Source of the DNA: Actinomycetota bacterium
Lineage (GTDB): Bacteria; Actinomycetota; AC-67
Assembly (NCBI GenBank): GCA_020201525.1
Contig: JAIVGO010000100.1
Span: 1-35,847, forward strand
Length of the DNA: 35,847 nucleotides
Direction: 5' to 3'
Numbering within the stretch: the first letter of the stretch is position 1; each line of letters opens with the position of its first letter. The notes below the pieces were generated by a model. That model searched no databases. It was given only the letters and a program-made list of their open reading frames with translations, and was not told where the DNA came from. This document shows positions 1-13,683 of this stretch, piece after piece. Both the position numbers and the translations under genes were made by a program.

Positions 1-623
1 CCCGCCAGCACGAGCGGCATGCCCGCCCGCTTCGCCACCTCGATCGCGAGGTCCTGCCCCTTGCGCTCGCACACGCGGCCGAGACACAGCAGGTAGTCCT
101 CCTTGTCGCGCGAGAACGGCATCGAGTCGACGTCGACGGCGTTGTGCACCGTGCCGCTCCATGGAAGATCCGGCACCTCGCCGCGCTGGTAGTCGCTGAT
201 CGCCGTGAGATACACCTCGGAGGAGAACCGACGGTAGAACGACGCCCGGGCCTCATCCAGCACCATGTGCACCGTGTGGAGCACCGGCGTCGAGAGGCAG
301 GACGCGAACGCCACGCCCAGGTAGTTCGTGTGGTCGTGGATCAGGTCGAACCCATCACCGTCGCGGTAGATCGCCGCGGCGTGCGTGTACGCCGCGCCGA
401 CGTGCACGGCGTCGGGCTCGACCTCCCAGATCCGCTCCGTGGGGGCCTCGTCGTACACGGAGCGCAGGTTGGCCTTCGTGTGAGAGTCGCCGGAGGCGAA
501 CAGCGTGACATCGTGCCCGCGGGCCACGAGCTCCTCGACGAGCAGGCTCACGACCTGCTCGACGCCACCGTAGCCGGGCGGCGGCACGGGGATCCACACG
601 GGGGCGACGATGCCGATCCGCAC
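1..623 (-). CDS. Glycosyltransferase family 4 (GT-B fold), 3' end outside window
   Basis: This open frame starts at GTG 623 and is still open at the window edge, giving about 207 N-terminal residues. The start of the protein reads RIGIVAPVWIPVPPPGYGGVE, the glycine-rich nucleotide-sugar-side loop typical of GT4 retaining glycosyltransferases. Further on come IHDHTNY, HTVHM and LLCLGRVCERKGQDLAIE, the last marking the start of the second Rossmann domain. GT4 enzymes transfer a sugar from a nucleotide donor to a lipid, protein or glycan in the cytosol. The acceptor cannot be told from this fragment. Its place beside an alpha-glucan operon makes a glucan role tempting, but the PPPGYGGVE-type start is shared by many actinobacterial GT4 proteins, and I see nothing specific to GlgA or GlgM. 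No strong Shine-Dalgarno precedes the GTG. Confidence 0.85.
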   Translation of the reverse strand, partial: MRIGIVAPVWIPVPPPGYGGVEQVVSLLVEELVARGHDVTLFASGDSHTKANLRSVYDEAPTERIWEVEPDAVHVGAAYTHAAAIYRDGDGFDLIHDHTNYLGVAFASCLSTPVLHTVHMVLDEARASFYRRFSSEVYLTAISDYQRGEVPDLPWSGTVHNAVDVDSMPFSRDKEDYLLCLGRVCERKGQDLAIEVAKRAGMPLVLA

Positions 624-658
624 GATCGGTAAGGGTACTCGCCGGGCGTCGGCGGGGG

Positions 659-1207
659 CTACGCGACCGGGTTGGCGGCTGCGTAGTCCGAGCCGAGGTA
701 CACCGCGACCTGCACGAGCGGGCCGACGGCCGGCGTGGTGCCGGTGAGGCCCTCCGCCGGGATCGGGACCACCGCGCCGGTCGGGAAGAGCTTCTTCTTC
801 ACGCACCGGGCGGCGATCTTGTTGTCCGGCCCGCGGAAGTAGACGGTGGTGGTGGTGGACTCGCTCGGGGCGTTCCCGATGTCGGTGTCGGGATTCACGT
901 TGTACCCGGTGTTCGTGAGCTTCGTGGCCGTGGCGGCGGCGAGCCCGGCGGTCGAGGTGGCGTTCTCCACCGCGACCCGGACACTCGACGGAGCGGGACA
1001 CTGCAGCTTGGGCGGCTTCGGCGAGTTGGAGGGACCGGGGCTATGGGACGGCGACGGCGACTCCGTGGGCTGGGTGATCTCGGACGGCCCACCGGAGCTC
1101 GGGAACGCGTTGGCGATGACCACGCCCCCCACGACGACGGCAGCGACGAGGATGGCGCCTCGCACGGCGCTCGCCCTCAACGGAGCCTCTCCATCGTCAC
1201 TGACCAC
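659..1207 (-). CDS. Membrane-anchored LytR C-terminal (LytR_C) domain protein
   Basis: The protein has about 182 residues from the chosen GTG at 1207. A single hydrophobic segment at about residues 16-33 (AILVAAVVVGGVVIANA) follows a short basic N-terminus. A Pro/Ser/Thr-rich linker then runs to about residue 65. The C-terminal 110 residues start SVRVAVENATSTAGLA and contain a GYNV segment, the usual layout of the LytR_C domain (V-x-V-x-N-A/G-T...GLA...L...GY.V). These domains sit outside the membrane, often C-terminal to LCP cell-wall ligases; here the domain stands alone without an LCP catalytic part. A TTG at 1180 with a GGAG eight bases upstream is an equally good start and would shorten the cytosolic tail by nine residues. 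The gene lies 34 bases downstream of the DUF3263 gene on the same strand. Confidence 0.75.
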   Translation of the reverse strand: MVSDDGEAPLRASAVRGAILVAAVVVGGVVIANAFPSSGGPSEITQPTESPSPSHSPGPSNSPKPPKLQCPAPSSVRVAVENATSTAGLAAATATKLTNTGYNVNPDTDIGNAPSESTTTTVYFRGPDNKIAARCVKKKLFPTGAVVPIPAEGLTGTTPAVGPLVQVAVYLGSDYAAANPVA

Positions 1208-1241
1208 ATGGCGGCGCCATCTTCCCCCGCTCGCCACGGGC

Positions 1242-1490
1242 CTACAACTCGCGCCGCGAGAGGCCGGCGAACCGGGCCCGGCGCCTGGCATCGCGGAGCC
1301 GCCGCAGCCTGCCGACCAACATGGGGTCGTAGGCCAGGGCGTCCGCTCGGTCGATGAGCTCGTTCAGCAGGCGGTGATAGCTCGCGGCAGACAACCCGAG
1401 GCGTTCCCGGACCACCCGTGCCTTGGGAGCCCGGTGACGCCACCAATCGCGCTCGACGTCGAGGATCGACCGGTCGCCCTCCGAGAGCAT
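1242..1490 (-). CDS. DUF3263 family small protein
   Basis: This 82-residue protein matches the actinobacterial DUF3263 pattern throughout: LSEGDRSILDVERDWWRH near the start, then LGLSAASYHRLLNELIDR, DPMLVGRLRRLRDARRRAR and a basic C-terminus. The middle resembles a helix-turn-helix (LSAASYHRLLN), so a DNA-binding role is often assumed, but the function of the family is not established. I chose ATG 1490, two codons after an in-frame GTG at 1496; a TTG at 1526 is also in frame. None has a convincing Shine-Dalgarno, so the N-terminus is uncertain by up to 12 residues. The gene sits 62 bases downstream of glutamate dehydrogenase and just upstream of the LytR_C gene, all on one strand. Confidence 0.8.
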   Translation of the reverse strand: MLSEGDRSILDVERDWWRHRAPKARVVRERLGLSAASYHRLLNELIDRADALAYDPMLVGRLRRLRDARRRARFAGLSRREL

Positions 1491-1552
1491 CTCCACGAGG
1501 CCGAGGCTAACAGCCAGGTGTGACAAATCAACGAACCGCGTGGAGTGGCGAG

Positions 1553-2797
1553 CTACGGGAACAGGCCGCGGGTGACGTGGGCCTCGGCCACCCTGGAGAC
1601 GCCGAGGATGGTGGCGGCCATGCGGGTCGGGATCTTGCGCTCCTCGGCGATGTCGAGCACGTCGACGTAGGCGCGCTCCATGATCCGGCGAAGCTTCATG
1701 TTCACCTCGTCCTCGTCCCAGAAGTACGCCTGGAGGTCCTGGACCCACTCGAAGTAGGACACCGTCACGCCGCCGGAGTTGGCCAGGATGTCCGGTACCA
1801 CCAGCACGCCCCGGTCCTCGAGGATCGCGTCGGCCTCGGGCGTGGTCGGTCCGTTCGCGCCCTCGATGATGACCTCCGCCTTGACCCGTTCCGCGTTGTT
1901 CTCGGTGATCTGTCCCTCGAGCGCCGCGGGCACGAGCACGTCGCAGGGGATCTCCAGGAGCTCCTCGTTGGTGATGGACTCCCCGCCCTCGAATCCCACG
2001 ACCGTGCCCGTGTCGTCCCGGTGGGCCTCCAGGCCCGTCGGCGACAGGCCGCGAGGGTTGTACACGCCGCCGTTCACGTCGGACACCGCCACCACGATGC
2101 AGCCCAGCTCGGTCAGCAGACGCACGGCCGGGGCACCGACCTTCCCGTAACCCTGGATGGCGACGCGCGTCTCGTCGACCTTCGCTCCGCGATGCTTCAG
2201 CGTGGCCTCCGTGATGTACATGACGCCGCGCGAGGTGGCCTCGCCGCGGCCGAGCGATCCGCCGATCGACAGCGGCTTCCCCGTGACGACCCCCGGCACG
2301 GAGTGCCCGGCGATCATGGAGTACGTGTCCATGATCCAGCCCATGATCTGCTCGTCGGTACCGAGGTCGGGCGCGGGCACATCGCGCTCCGGACCGATCA
2401 GCGGGCCGATCTCCGCGGCGTAGCGCCGTGTGAGCCGCTCGAGCTCGTCGCGCGACAGCGCCTTCGGGTCGACGACCACGCCGCCCTTCGCGCCGCCGTA
2501 CGGGATGCCGGCGATCGCGCACTTCCAGGTCATCCACATCGCGAGGGCCTTGACCTCGTCGAGTGTCACGGCAGGGTGGTACCGGATGCCGCCCTTCGAC
2601 GGCCCGCGCGTGGTGTTGTGGTGCACGCGGTAGCCGGTGAAGACCTTCACCAGCCCGCTGTCGAGCTTGATGGGGACGGCAACGGTCAGGGAGCGCTTGG
2701 GGTTGCGCAGGACGTCGTGGACGCCCGGGTCCAGATTCATGATGCGCGACGCCTCGTCCAGTTGCGAGAGCGCCGATTCCCACGCGCTGCTCGTCAC
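1553..2797 (-). CDS. gdhA: Glutamate dehydrogenase (Glu/Leu/Phe/Val dehydrogenase family)
   Basis: This enzyme interconverts glutamate and 2-oxoglutarate plus ammonium using NAD(P) in the cytosol. The N-terminal substrate domain carries VFTGYRVHHNTTRGPSKGG, with the conserved glycine-rich and lysine substrate site, then WKCAIAGIPYGGAKGG with the catalytic lysine region. The Rossmann domain begins around RVAIQGYGKVGAPA. The C-terminus has NSGGVTVSYFEWVQD, typical of the roughly 415-residue hexameric bacterial class. The length (414 residues) is full. GTG 2797 is preferred over GTG 2803, two codons upstream, because a GGGAG lies five bases before it. The gene follows the anti-sigma gene after 75 bases and may be read from the same transcript. 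NAD versus NADP preference cannot be decided from what I can see. Confidence 0.93.
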   Translation of the reverse strand: MTSSAWESALSQLDEASRIMNLDPGVHDVLRNPKRSLTVAVPIKLDSGLVKVFTGYRVHHNTTRGPSKGGIRYHPAVTLDEVKALAMWMTWKCAIAGIPYGGAKGGVVVDPKALSRDELERLTRRYAAEIGPLIGPERDVPAPDLGTDEQIMGWIMDTYSMIAGHSVPGVVTGKPLSIGGSLGRGEATSRGVMYITEATLKHRGAKVDETRVAIQGYGKVGAPAVRLLTELGCIVVAVSDVNGGVYNPRGLSPTGLEAHRDDTGTVVGFEGGESITNEELLEIPCDVLVPAALEGQITENNAERVKAEVIIEGANGPTTPEADAILEDRGVLVVPDILANSGGVTVSYFEWVQDLQAYFWDEDEVNMKLRRIMERAYVDVLDIAEERKIPTRMAATILGVSRVAEAHVTRGLFP

Positions 2798-2872
2798 ACC
2801 CACTCCCTGATCAGGCCAGGCGAGTCTAACAGTGACCCTTCGGGAATCTCGGAGCTGCGGACGGGGGCGGCC

Positions 2873-3298
2873 TCAGACCGCCGCCTCATGCCCCCTGCGA
2901 GCTCCGAGGTGCTTGACGAAACGCACGACCGTGCCGGGCTTGGCCGGCGTGCCCTCCTGGATCGTGACCTCGTCCACCACCGCGAGCATGATCGGGATGC
3001 CGCGCCCGGCCGTGCCATCGAGCTCGGGGATCGGAATCTTGCGCTCGAACACGCCCTCGTCGCGGACGAGGATCTCGATCGCGTGATCCTGCGATCGCCA
3101 CGACAGCTCGATGCGGGCGCTGCCGGTGTGGATGACGGCGTTGACACAGGCCTCGGAGACCGCCAGCAACAGGTCGTCGCAGACCGTCTCGGGAAGCCGG
3201 TCGGCGTCGGACTGTTCGCGGATGAACTCGCGAACCTGGGAGAGGGCCGAGGGGTGCGCGCGGAAGCTCTTGTTGACCGGAAACCTGGTGACGCTCAC
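2873..3298 (-). CDS. RsbW/SpoIIAB-like anti-sigma factor serine kinase (HATPase_c)
   Basis: This 141-residue single-domain protein has the GHKL ATPase signature. The N-box is LLLAVSEACVNAVIH at about residues 44-58, the G1-type box is VRDEGV, and the G2-type box is GTAGRGIPIMLAVVDEV. Proteins of this size in actinobacteria are typically RsbW-like kinases that bind a stress sigma factor and phosphorylate an STAS anti-anti-sigma partner. Neither partner is in the window, so the target is unknown. The GTG start at 3298 has GAGGGAG eight bases upstream. That Shine-Dalgarno is inside the 3' arm of a perfect 11-bp hairpin (3304-3333), and the start overlaps the stop of a small leader ORF as GTGA. 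Its position 104 bases after treY suggests that it may be co-transcribed with the alpha-glucan operon. Other GHKL regulatory roles are possible. Confidence 0.85.
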   Translation of the reverse strand: MSVTRFPVNKSFRAHPSALSQVREFIREQSDADRLPETVCDDLLLAVSEACVNAVIHTGSARIELSWRSQDHAIEILVRDEGVFERKIPIPELDGTAGRGIPIMLAVVDEVTIQEGTPAKPGTVVRFVKHLGARRGHEAAV

Positions 3299-3372
3299 CC
3301 GATGCGCTCCCTCGTTCGGAGACGAGGGAGCGCGCGCGACCTACTCACAACGCGTGGATTCCCTCGACGCAT
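3295..3372 (-). CDS. Possible 25-residue leader peptide upstream of the anti-sigma gene
   Basis: An ATG at 3372 follows AGGAGG by ten bases and opens a 25-codon, arginine-rich frame (MRRGNPRVVSRSRALPRLRT...). Its TGA (3297-3295) overlaps the GTG of the anti-sigma gene as GTGA. The frame runs through both arms of the hairpin at 3304-3333, so a ribosome translating it would melt that structure and could then reinitiate on the anti-sigma gene. It is too short for homology or coding statistics to be meaningful, so it may be chance. The strong ribosome-binding site and the exact stop/start overlap are the reasons to list it. Confidence 0.35.
   Translation of the reverse strand: MRRGNPRVVSRSRALPRLRTRERIG
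3304..3333 (-). promoter_or_regulatory. Hairpin covering the Shine-Dalgarno of the anti-sigma gene
   Basis: GCGCTCCCTCG (3304-3314) and CGAGGGAGCGC (3323-3333) are exact reverse complements, giving an 11-bp stem with an 8-base loop. Read on the minus strand, the 3' arm contains the GAGGGAG ribosome-binding site of the gene starting at 3298. The hairpin could hold that site closed, or it could act as a terminator after treY, but no T-run follows it on the minus strand. The position right against the start codon favours translational control. Confidence 0.6.
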
Positions 3373-3402
3373 GAATCGTAATCCTCCTGGCGCAGATTTC
3401 CA

Positions 3403-5880
3403 TCACACGGCGATCAATGCAAATGGGAGGCGATCGAGCAGATCGACAAGTCCGATCACGCCGTCCGTGACGGAGATCTCCGCTCCCGTGAACACGTTGC
3501 GCCACCGATGCGGCGCACGGTCGGGCAACGCGAGCGTCGTGTCGTTCCACGTCGCGGGCCCGATGGGGAAACGGTCGGGTTCGGTCGCATCGAGGACGAG
3601 TCGCGGGACCACGGCGACGGCCCAGCGCGATCGCAGACGACGCGCGAACGCGAGAACGCTGTTCGCTCGTGGACCTCTCGCCTCGATCGGGATGTACGAA
3701 CCCCGCGTGAAGAGCTCGGGATCGTTGCGCCGCAAGGCCAGGGCGGCCCGCACCACGTGCAGCTTCAGTCGTCCGTCGCGCCACCCTCGCAGGAGCTCGT
3801 CCGGATCCTCTGGAAGGGACGCGAGCATCTCGGCCGCTCGATCGAGGTCGAACGGCTCTCGGTTGTCGGGATCGACGAGACGAAGGAACCAGGTCTCGGT
3901 TCCGCGATAGAAGTCGGGGATACCGGGCGCGGCGACCTTCACCACCACCTGAGCGAGCGCGTTGACGACGCCGGCGATCTCGATCCGGCGGCGGAAGGCC
4001 TGGAGATCCGACCGGAGGTGTGCGCCCTCCGGGCCCATGAGGGCTCGAACGAATCCGAGCAACGCATCCTCGTGTTTCTCGTTCGGTTCCATCCAACTCG
4101 TGTGGACCTTGGCCTCGCGGGCAGCCTTGCGCGCGAATGACTCGATGCGCGCCGCGAGACCCGCTTCGTCGGCCGCATCGAGTGGCCAGACGCCCACGAG
4201 GGTCTGGTAGATCAGGAGCTCCTCCGAGGCGTCGGGGACGAGCTCGCCGTCGACCGGCTGCTTCCAGCGCGCCGCCATGTCGCTCCATCGCCGCACGGCG
4301 CTGCTCCACGCCGACGGCTCCTCCGAGAGGACGGAGAGCACCGCACGGACATCCTCGCTCCGCTTCGAGTCGTGCGTCGAGGTCGCCGACAGCGCGGTCG
4401 GCGCCGCCCTCGCTCTCGCTCGACACATGCGGTGGAAGGCCTCCGGTCCCCCGGCCGCCGTCCCCGGATGCGCCCCGACGTCGTTCCGCGAGATGAGGAG
4501 CGGGTAGTCGTACAGCGCCGTGTCCTCCACGCCCTTGGCCGTCACCGGGCCGGTGAGCTGCTGCCAGCGCAGCACGAGCTCGAGGGCGTGCCGTCCGCCG
4601 CGCTCGAGGAGCAACACCGATCGCACGAGCTCGACGGCGGCCCGGGACCTGCCCCGCAGGCCGCGGCGGGCATCCCGTGCGGCGCGCTCGATGAAGCGGC
4701 GATCTCGTTGCGAGACCTCCCGCCCTCGGATGTACGTGCGGTACACGGGGAGCCGGGCCGTGACCTCGGCGAGGGCCGCACGGAGGCTCTCGTCGTCGGA
4801 GGCATGAGGGCCGAGCGCCGCCCGCAGGTCGGCCACGACGCTTCCGAGCTGGCCGCTGAACAACTGATCCATGACCTGCCGCTGCTTCTTCGCCGCGAGC
4901 TCCTCGAAGTCCTCGGGCCGCTCGCTGAACGACGCGCCGAACACCCGCAGCTCCTCCACGCCGTCCGGATCCACGAACACATCGCCCAGCGCGCTCGCGA
5001 ACTCGTAGCCGGTGGTTCCCTGCACCGGCCACTCGGGGGGCAGCGTCTCGTCGTCGCCGAGGATCTTCTCCACCCAGATCGGGACGTCGGGGCCGACGGC
5101 GCCGCGGAGTCGTTCGAGATAGCCGGTCGGATCGCGCAGCCCATCCACGTGATCGACCCGCAGTCCCGTCACGCGGCCCGCCTCGACCAGCTCCAGGACC
5201 AGCGCGTGCGTCGCCTCGAACACACGCGGATCCTCCTGCCGCAACGAGACGAGATCCGAGATGTCGAAGAACCGCCGGTAGTTGATGCGCTCGGCGGCGT
5301 CGCGCCAGTGGCCGAGGATGTAGCCCTGCGCCTCCAGCACCGCGGGGACGTCGCGCCCGCCGCCGCCCGTGCCGGGTGCCACCGGGAACACGTGCTCGTG
5401 GTACCGCAGGACGGGTTCGTCGCCCTCGTCGTCGGCGACGAGCTCCCCGCACTCCAGGACCTCGTCCAGCGAGGCACCGAGGACCGGGACGAACAGCTTG
5501 CCGCCGTGGCGCTCCCAGTCCACATCGAAGAACGAGGCGTACTGTGACTCCCGTCCCCGGCGCAGGACGTCCATCCACCAGCGGTTCTCCGACGACGCGG
5601 CCATGTGGTTGGGCACGATGTCGAGCACCAACCCCATACCTCGCTCGCGCAGCTCGCCGGTGAGGGCCTCGAACGCGGGCGAGCCGCCGAGCTCCGGTGC
5701 GATCTGCGTGGGATCCGTCACGTGGTACCCGGACGTGCCGGGCCGGGCAGCGAGGAGCGGCGACGCGTACAGGTCGCTCACCCCGAGCGACTGCAGGTAC
5801 GGCAACGCGCGCCGGGCGTCATCCAGAGCGAAGCCGTCGCCGAACTGCAAACGGTACGTGGCGACCATGGCGCGGGTCAC
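3403..5880 (-). CDS. treY: Malto-oligosyltrehalose synthase
   Basis: TreY turns the reducing-end glucose of a malto-oligosaccharide into a terminal alpha,alpha-1,1-linked (trehalose) unit, which TreZ then cuts off. The 825-residue protein opens with ATYRLQF and has LYASPLLAARPGTSGYHVTDP, the family hallmark. GLVLDIVPNHMAA follows, then the GH13 nucleophile region GLRVDHVDG (Asp243) and the acid/base region IWVEKILGDDETLP (Glu271). Later come TSTHDSKRSEDVRAR-like STHDSKRSEDVRA and PGIPDFYRGTE, both typical of TreY. The GTG at 5880 lies 12 bases after the glgX stop; ATG 5868 (MVATYRLQF) is an alternative with a similar lack of Shine-Dalgarno. It is the last catalytic gene of the alpha-glucan operon. 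No key residue appears missing. Confidence 0.95.
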   Translation of the reverse strand: MTRAMVATYRLQFGDGFALDDARRALPYLQSLGVSDLYASPLLAARPGTSGYHVTDPTQIAPELGGSPAFEALTGELRERGMGLVLDIVPNHMAASSENRWWMDVLRRGRESQYASFFDVDWERHGGKLFVPVLGASLDEVLECGELVADDEGDEPVLRYHEHVFPVAPGTGGGGRDVPAVLEAQGYILGHWRDAAERINYRRFFDISDLVSLRQEDPRVFEATHALVLELVEAGRVTGLRVDHVDGLRDPTGYLERLRGAVGPDVPIWVEKILGDDETLPPEWPVQGTTGYEFASALGDVFVDPDGVEELRVFGASFSERPEDFEELAAKKQRQVMDQLFSGQLGSVVADLRAALGPHASDDESLRAALAEVTARLPVYRTYIRGREVSQRDRRFIERAARDARRGLRGRSRAAVELVRSVLLLERGGRHALELVLRWQQLTGPVTAKGVEDTALYDYPLLISRNDVGAHPGTAAGGPEAFHRMCRARARAAPTALSATSTHDSKRSEDVRAVLSVLSEEPSAWSSAVRRWSDMAARWKQPVDGELVPDASEELLIYQTLVGVWPLDAADEAGLAARIESFARKAAREAKVHTSWMEPNEKHEDALLGFVRALMGPEGAHLRSDLQAFRRRIEIAGVVNALAQVVVKVAAPGIPDFYRGTETWFLRLVDPDNREPFDLDRAAEMLASLPEDPDELLRGWRDGRLKLHVVRAALALRRNDPELFTRGSYIPIEARGPRANSVLAFARRLRSRWAVAVVPRLVLDATEPDRFPIGPATWNDTTLALPDRAPHRWRNVFTGAEISVTDGVIGLVDLLDRLPFALIAV

Positions 5881-5892
5881 GGGGTGCCCGCG

Positions 5893-7997
<2,105 letters not shown>

Positions 7998-8001
<4 letters not shown>

Positions 8002-9773
8002 GGTCGGTCGCCCTCCGTCTTCGACAGCACGACGAAAGAAACCCCCCTGGCGTGAGCGGGGGGGCCGTTCGTGGAGCCCATGAGGACCGTCCACTCGCCC
8101 GCCGGCAGGGACACTTCCTGCTCGTTGGTGCCGAAGTTGAAGACGGCGAGAGCCTCGTGCGCGCCAGCTTTGCGGTGGACGGTCATGAGGGCTCGGTCCT
8201 TGTCGGTGGCGACGTCCATGGTGGTCCTGTCGAGGGATCGGAGGGCGGGGTGATCCTTTCGGATGCGGAGGAGGTCACGGTACAGGGCCAGGATCGAGGC
8301 GTGCGGTTCCTTGTGCTTGAGGCGGTGGTCGAGCTTGGAGGACTCGAAGGTGGTCTCGTCCTGCGGATCGGGGACGTCGTCGGCCCAGCCGAAGGAGGCG
8401 AACTCCTCGCGGCGTCCTCGACGGACGTTCTCGACGAGGTCGGGATCGGTGTGGCCGACGAAGTACTGGAAAGGGGCGAGCTCACCGTACTCCTCGCCCA
8501 TGAAGAGCAGGGGAACGAAGGGCGCGAGCAGGAGAACACCGGCGATGAGCTTCAGGTGCTCGGTGGAGAGCGTGCTCGACAGGCGGTCGCCGGTCGACCG
8601 GTTGCCGACCTGGTCGTGGTTCTGGGCGAACACCACGAGGCGCTCGCCGGGAATGGCACGCGACGAGCTGCCGAATTGGCGTCCGCGGAACGGCGAGTAC
8701 TGGCCGGAGTACACGAACCCCTCGCGGTACGCCGTCCCGAGCTGCTCGAGCGAGCCGAAGTCCTCGTAGTAGCCCTGCCGCTCGCCGGTCACGTACGCGT
8801 GCAGCGCGTGGTGGAAGTCGTCGGACCACTGCGCGTGGAGGCCGAGCCCGCCGAGATCGCGGGGCGCCACGACCCGGGCGTCGTTCTGGTCGGTCTCCGC
8901 GATGAGCAGCAACGGCCGGTCGTGCGCGTCGGCTGCCTCGGAGAGCTCCTGGAGGAAGGGACGTGCCGACGTGTCCACGATGCCGTGGATCGCGTCGAGC
9001 CGGAGCGCGTCGACGTGGAACTCGTCCGACCACCGCAGAGCGTTCTCGATGAAGTACCGCCTGACCTCGTCCGAGCCGGGCCCGTCGAAGTTGATGGCCC
9101 CGCCCCACGGCGTGCGGTACCGGTCCGTGAAATAGGGGCCGTACTCCCCGAGCACGTTCCCCTCGGGCCCGAAGTGGTTGTAGACGACGTCGAGCACCAC
9201 GGCCAGGCCTCGCCGATGACACTCGTCGACGAGGCGCTGCAACCCGGCGGGCCCACCGTAGGAGTCCTGGACCGCGAAGGGGAAGGCGCCGTCGTAGCCC
9301 CAATTCCTCGATCCGGGGAACTGTGCCACGGGCATGATCTCGACGGCGGTGATCCCGAGGTCCGCGAGCTCGTCGAGATGCGGCACGACGGCGTCGAATG
9401 TCCCATCCGTGGTGAACGCTCCCACGTGGAGCTCGTAGATCACGAGGTCAAACAGCGCGATGCCGCCCCACTCCTCGTCCGTCCACCGGAAGCGCAGCGG
9501 GTCGATGACCTCCGAGGGACCGTGCACGCTCTCGGGTTGGAAGCGGGACGCCGGGTCCGGCAGATCCCGCCCGTCCAGGCGAAAGAGATACCGCGCCCCC
9601 TCCCCGACGCCTTCCACGACCGCCCTGCGGTACCTGCGCTCGCCGGAGTCCATCTTCACCACGGTTTGCTCGGGTTCCACGACGTGCAGCTCCACCTCGC
9701 GGGCGCGGGGAGCCCACACCACGAACTCGGTTCCGCCGTCGCCAAGGGGGGTCGCGCCGAGCAACGAGCTCAC
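7998..9773 (-). CDS. treZ: Malto-oligosyltrehalose trehalohydrolase
   Basis: TreZ releases free trehalose from maltooligosyl-trehalose made by TreY. The 591-residue protein has an N-terminal early-set domain (TEFVVWAPRAREVELHV), YELHVGAFTTDGTFDAV, GSRNWGYDGAFPFAVQ and VVLDVVYNHFGPEGN. The nucleophile motif HVDALRLDAIHGI (Asp260) and acid/base region LLIAETDQND (Glu293) follow, with HDQVGNRSTGDRLS as the transition-state region. The LRLDAIH form and NHFGPEGN distinguish it from branching enzymes. The start is GTG 9773, 12 bases after the glgB stop, and the stop overlaps the glgX start by four bases. It works with TreY, which in this operon is two genes downstream rather than adjacent. Confidence 0.95.
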
Positions 9774-9785
9774 GTCGAACGTCCG

Positions 9786-11702
<1,917 letters not shown>

Positions 11703-13683
11703 GGTCTCCCTTCCTCGTGCGTCGTCGCCCGGGCCGTTCCCCGGTCCCGGGACACCTCTTGCAACGTACCCAGAACCTCCGGCATCTCACGGAATCGCTC
11801 GAACGGATGCCTGGCCTTCCGGACCCAGTTCCGGCGCTCCTTGCTCGTGCCGGGCGTGTTCTGGGGGCGCGTCTCGTCCCACAGGTCCTCCAGGTTGACC
11901 AGGACCGTGCGGGACTCGCTCCGAGCCAGGTACCGGAGGGCGGCGACCATCGCGTCGTGGCCGGAGGTCGCGCGCTTCGCCAGCAGGCCGGCACTGCGGA
12001 GGTACGCCGCGAGCGACCGCTTGAGCTTGCTCCGCTCCGCGCGCTCCTCACGGGCGCCCTTCGCGTCGAACAGGCCGAGGTCGACGCGGTCATCGATGTC
12101 CAGCCCGTCCCAGATCGCGGCGAACGGCGGCATGTCGTGCGTGTTGAGCGACGCCTGTGAGCTCTCCGGTACCCGGCCCAGGGGGACGCGGTGCTCGGGC
12201 CGCAACTCGTACTGCAGCACGTACGAGCGACGCACGCCACGACGTTTCATGGTGCGGCGCACCTCCTTCGGGACCGTGCCGAGGTCCTCGCCGACGACGA
12301 CCGTCCTCGCCCGGTGCGACTCCACGGCGAGGACGGCGTAGAGCTCCTCGTGGGGATAGGTGACGTACACGCCTTCCTTGGGACCCATGCCCTCCGGGAC
12401 CCAGAACAGCCGGTGCATCCACATCACGTGATCGATGCGGAGCAGGCTGGCGTGCCGCATCAGGTGCCTGAGGCAGGCGATGGGATACGTAGAGCGCCCC
12501 TCGCGCAGCGCGCGGGGGTTGAGCGGCGCGAAGCCCCAGTTCTGGCCCTCGCTGAAGAACGGGTCCGGCGGGGCGCCGCCGGTGACCCCCTGCGCGAAAA
12601 CGTGCTGATGCCGCCACGCGTCGTAGCCGTCGGGGTGGACCCCGAGCGGAAGATCGAGGAACAACGCGTCGCCGCCCTCGGACCGGCGATCGAGCTCCTT
12701 GAACTGCCGCTCCGCGAGGAGCTGGACGTACGTGTGATAGCGAACGACGGCCGGGTCGAGGTCCGCGGCGCGCAGCTTCCCGGGTGTCGCGCTGAACGGC
12801 CACTCGTCGCGCTCGGGTCCGAATCGCTCGACGGCGGCGCGGAACCGCGCGTACTCCTGGACCTGACCGAGACGCTCCCGTCCGACGCCGGACGGAACGT
12901 CGTCGGAGACATCCGCGAGGTGCTCGAGGACCCTTCGCTTCAGCGACGCCACGAGGCGGTAGTCGACGTGCCGCTTCCGTCGGGCCGCCGCGATGTCGTC
13001 GCGGAATCGCTTCGATGCGAGGAGACGCCTCGCCTTCGGCGAACGCTCGAGCTCCGGGGCGCGCTCGACATCGACGTAGAGCTCGTTCCAGAACATGCGG
13101 CTGACCGGGGAGTACGGGCTGGGCTCGAACGGCTCGTCGAGGAAGGCCGCGAGCATCGGCAGCGTGCCGACCACCCCGCCACCGAGTGACTGCATCCACT
13201 CCATGAGCGCGGTGAGATCCGTCAGGTCCCCGGCCCCCCAGTCGCGGGCGGTCCGGAGCGCGTACAACGGGAGGAACACGCCCCATCCGTGGTCGTCCTC
13301 GCGCTCGTAACAGCGGCTCGGGGCCGAGATCACGAGGCGCTGCAGGGGCCCCGCGCCCGTGCGGTGGTAGCCGAACGGCAGCCGGGCATCGAGCGGCGCC
13401 TCCGAGCCATCCTCGAGCAGGACCCTCCCGCGCGCCGACGGAGGAAGCCCCAGGACCCCGTCCCAAGCCACGAGCGGCGTCACACGCTCGACGTCGGCCT
13501 CCTCCTCGAGGGCGGGCCCAACATCAGCCATCGACTCGACGGGCGCACCGAGCGCCCGCAGCGCGGCGAGGAGGGCCTCGTCGGATGCCCGGCGCCGGAC
13601 GTGCGTGACGTCCTCGTAGGACGTCTGGACCCCGTGGAGCTTCGCGAGGCGTCGGAGCGCACTCGCCTCGGAGCGACGGGTCG

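Noticed and set aside
1-623. Assigning the first gene as glycogen synthase or GlgM
   Set aside because: Only the N-terminal GT-B half is visible and its motifs are general GT4 motifs.
3304-3333. Reading the hairpin simply as the terminator of the treY operon
   Set aside because: There is no T-run on the minus strand and its 3' arm is the ribosome-binding site of the next gene, though a dual role is not excluded.
1520-3910. A 796-codon plus-strand open frame across gdhA, the anti-sigma gene and treY
   Set aside because: It is a shadow of three well-supported minus-strand genes.
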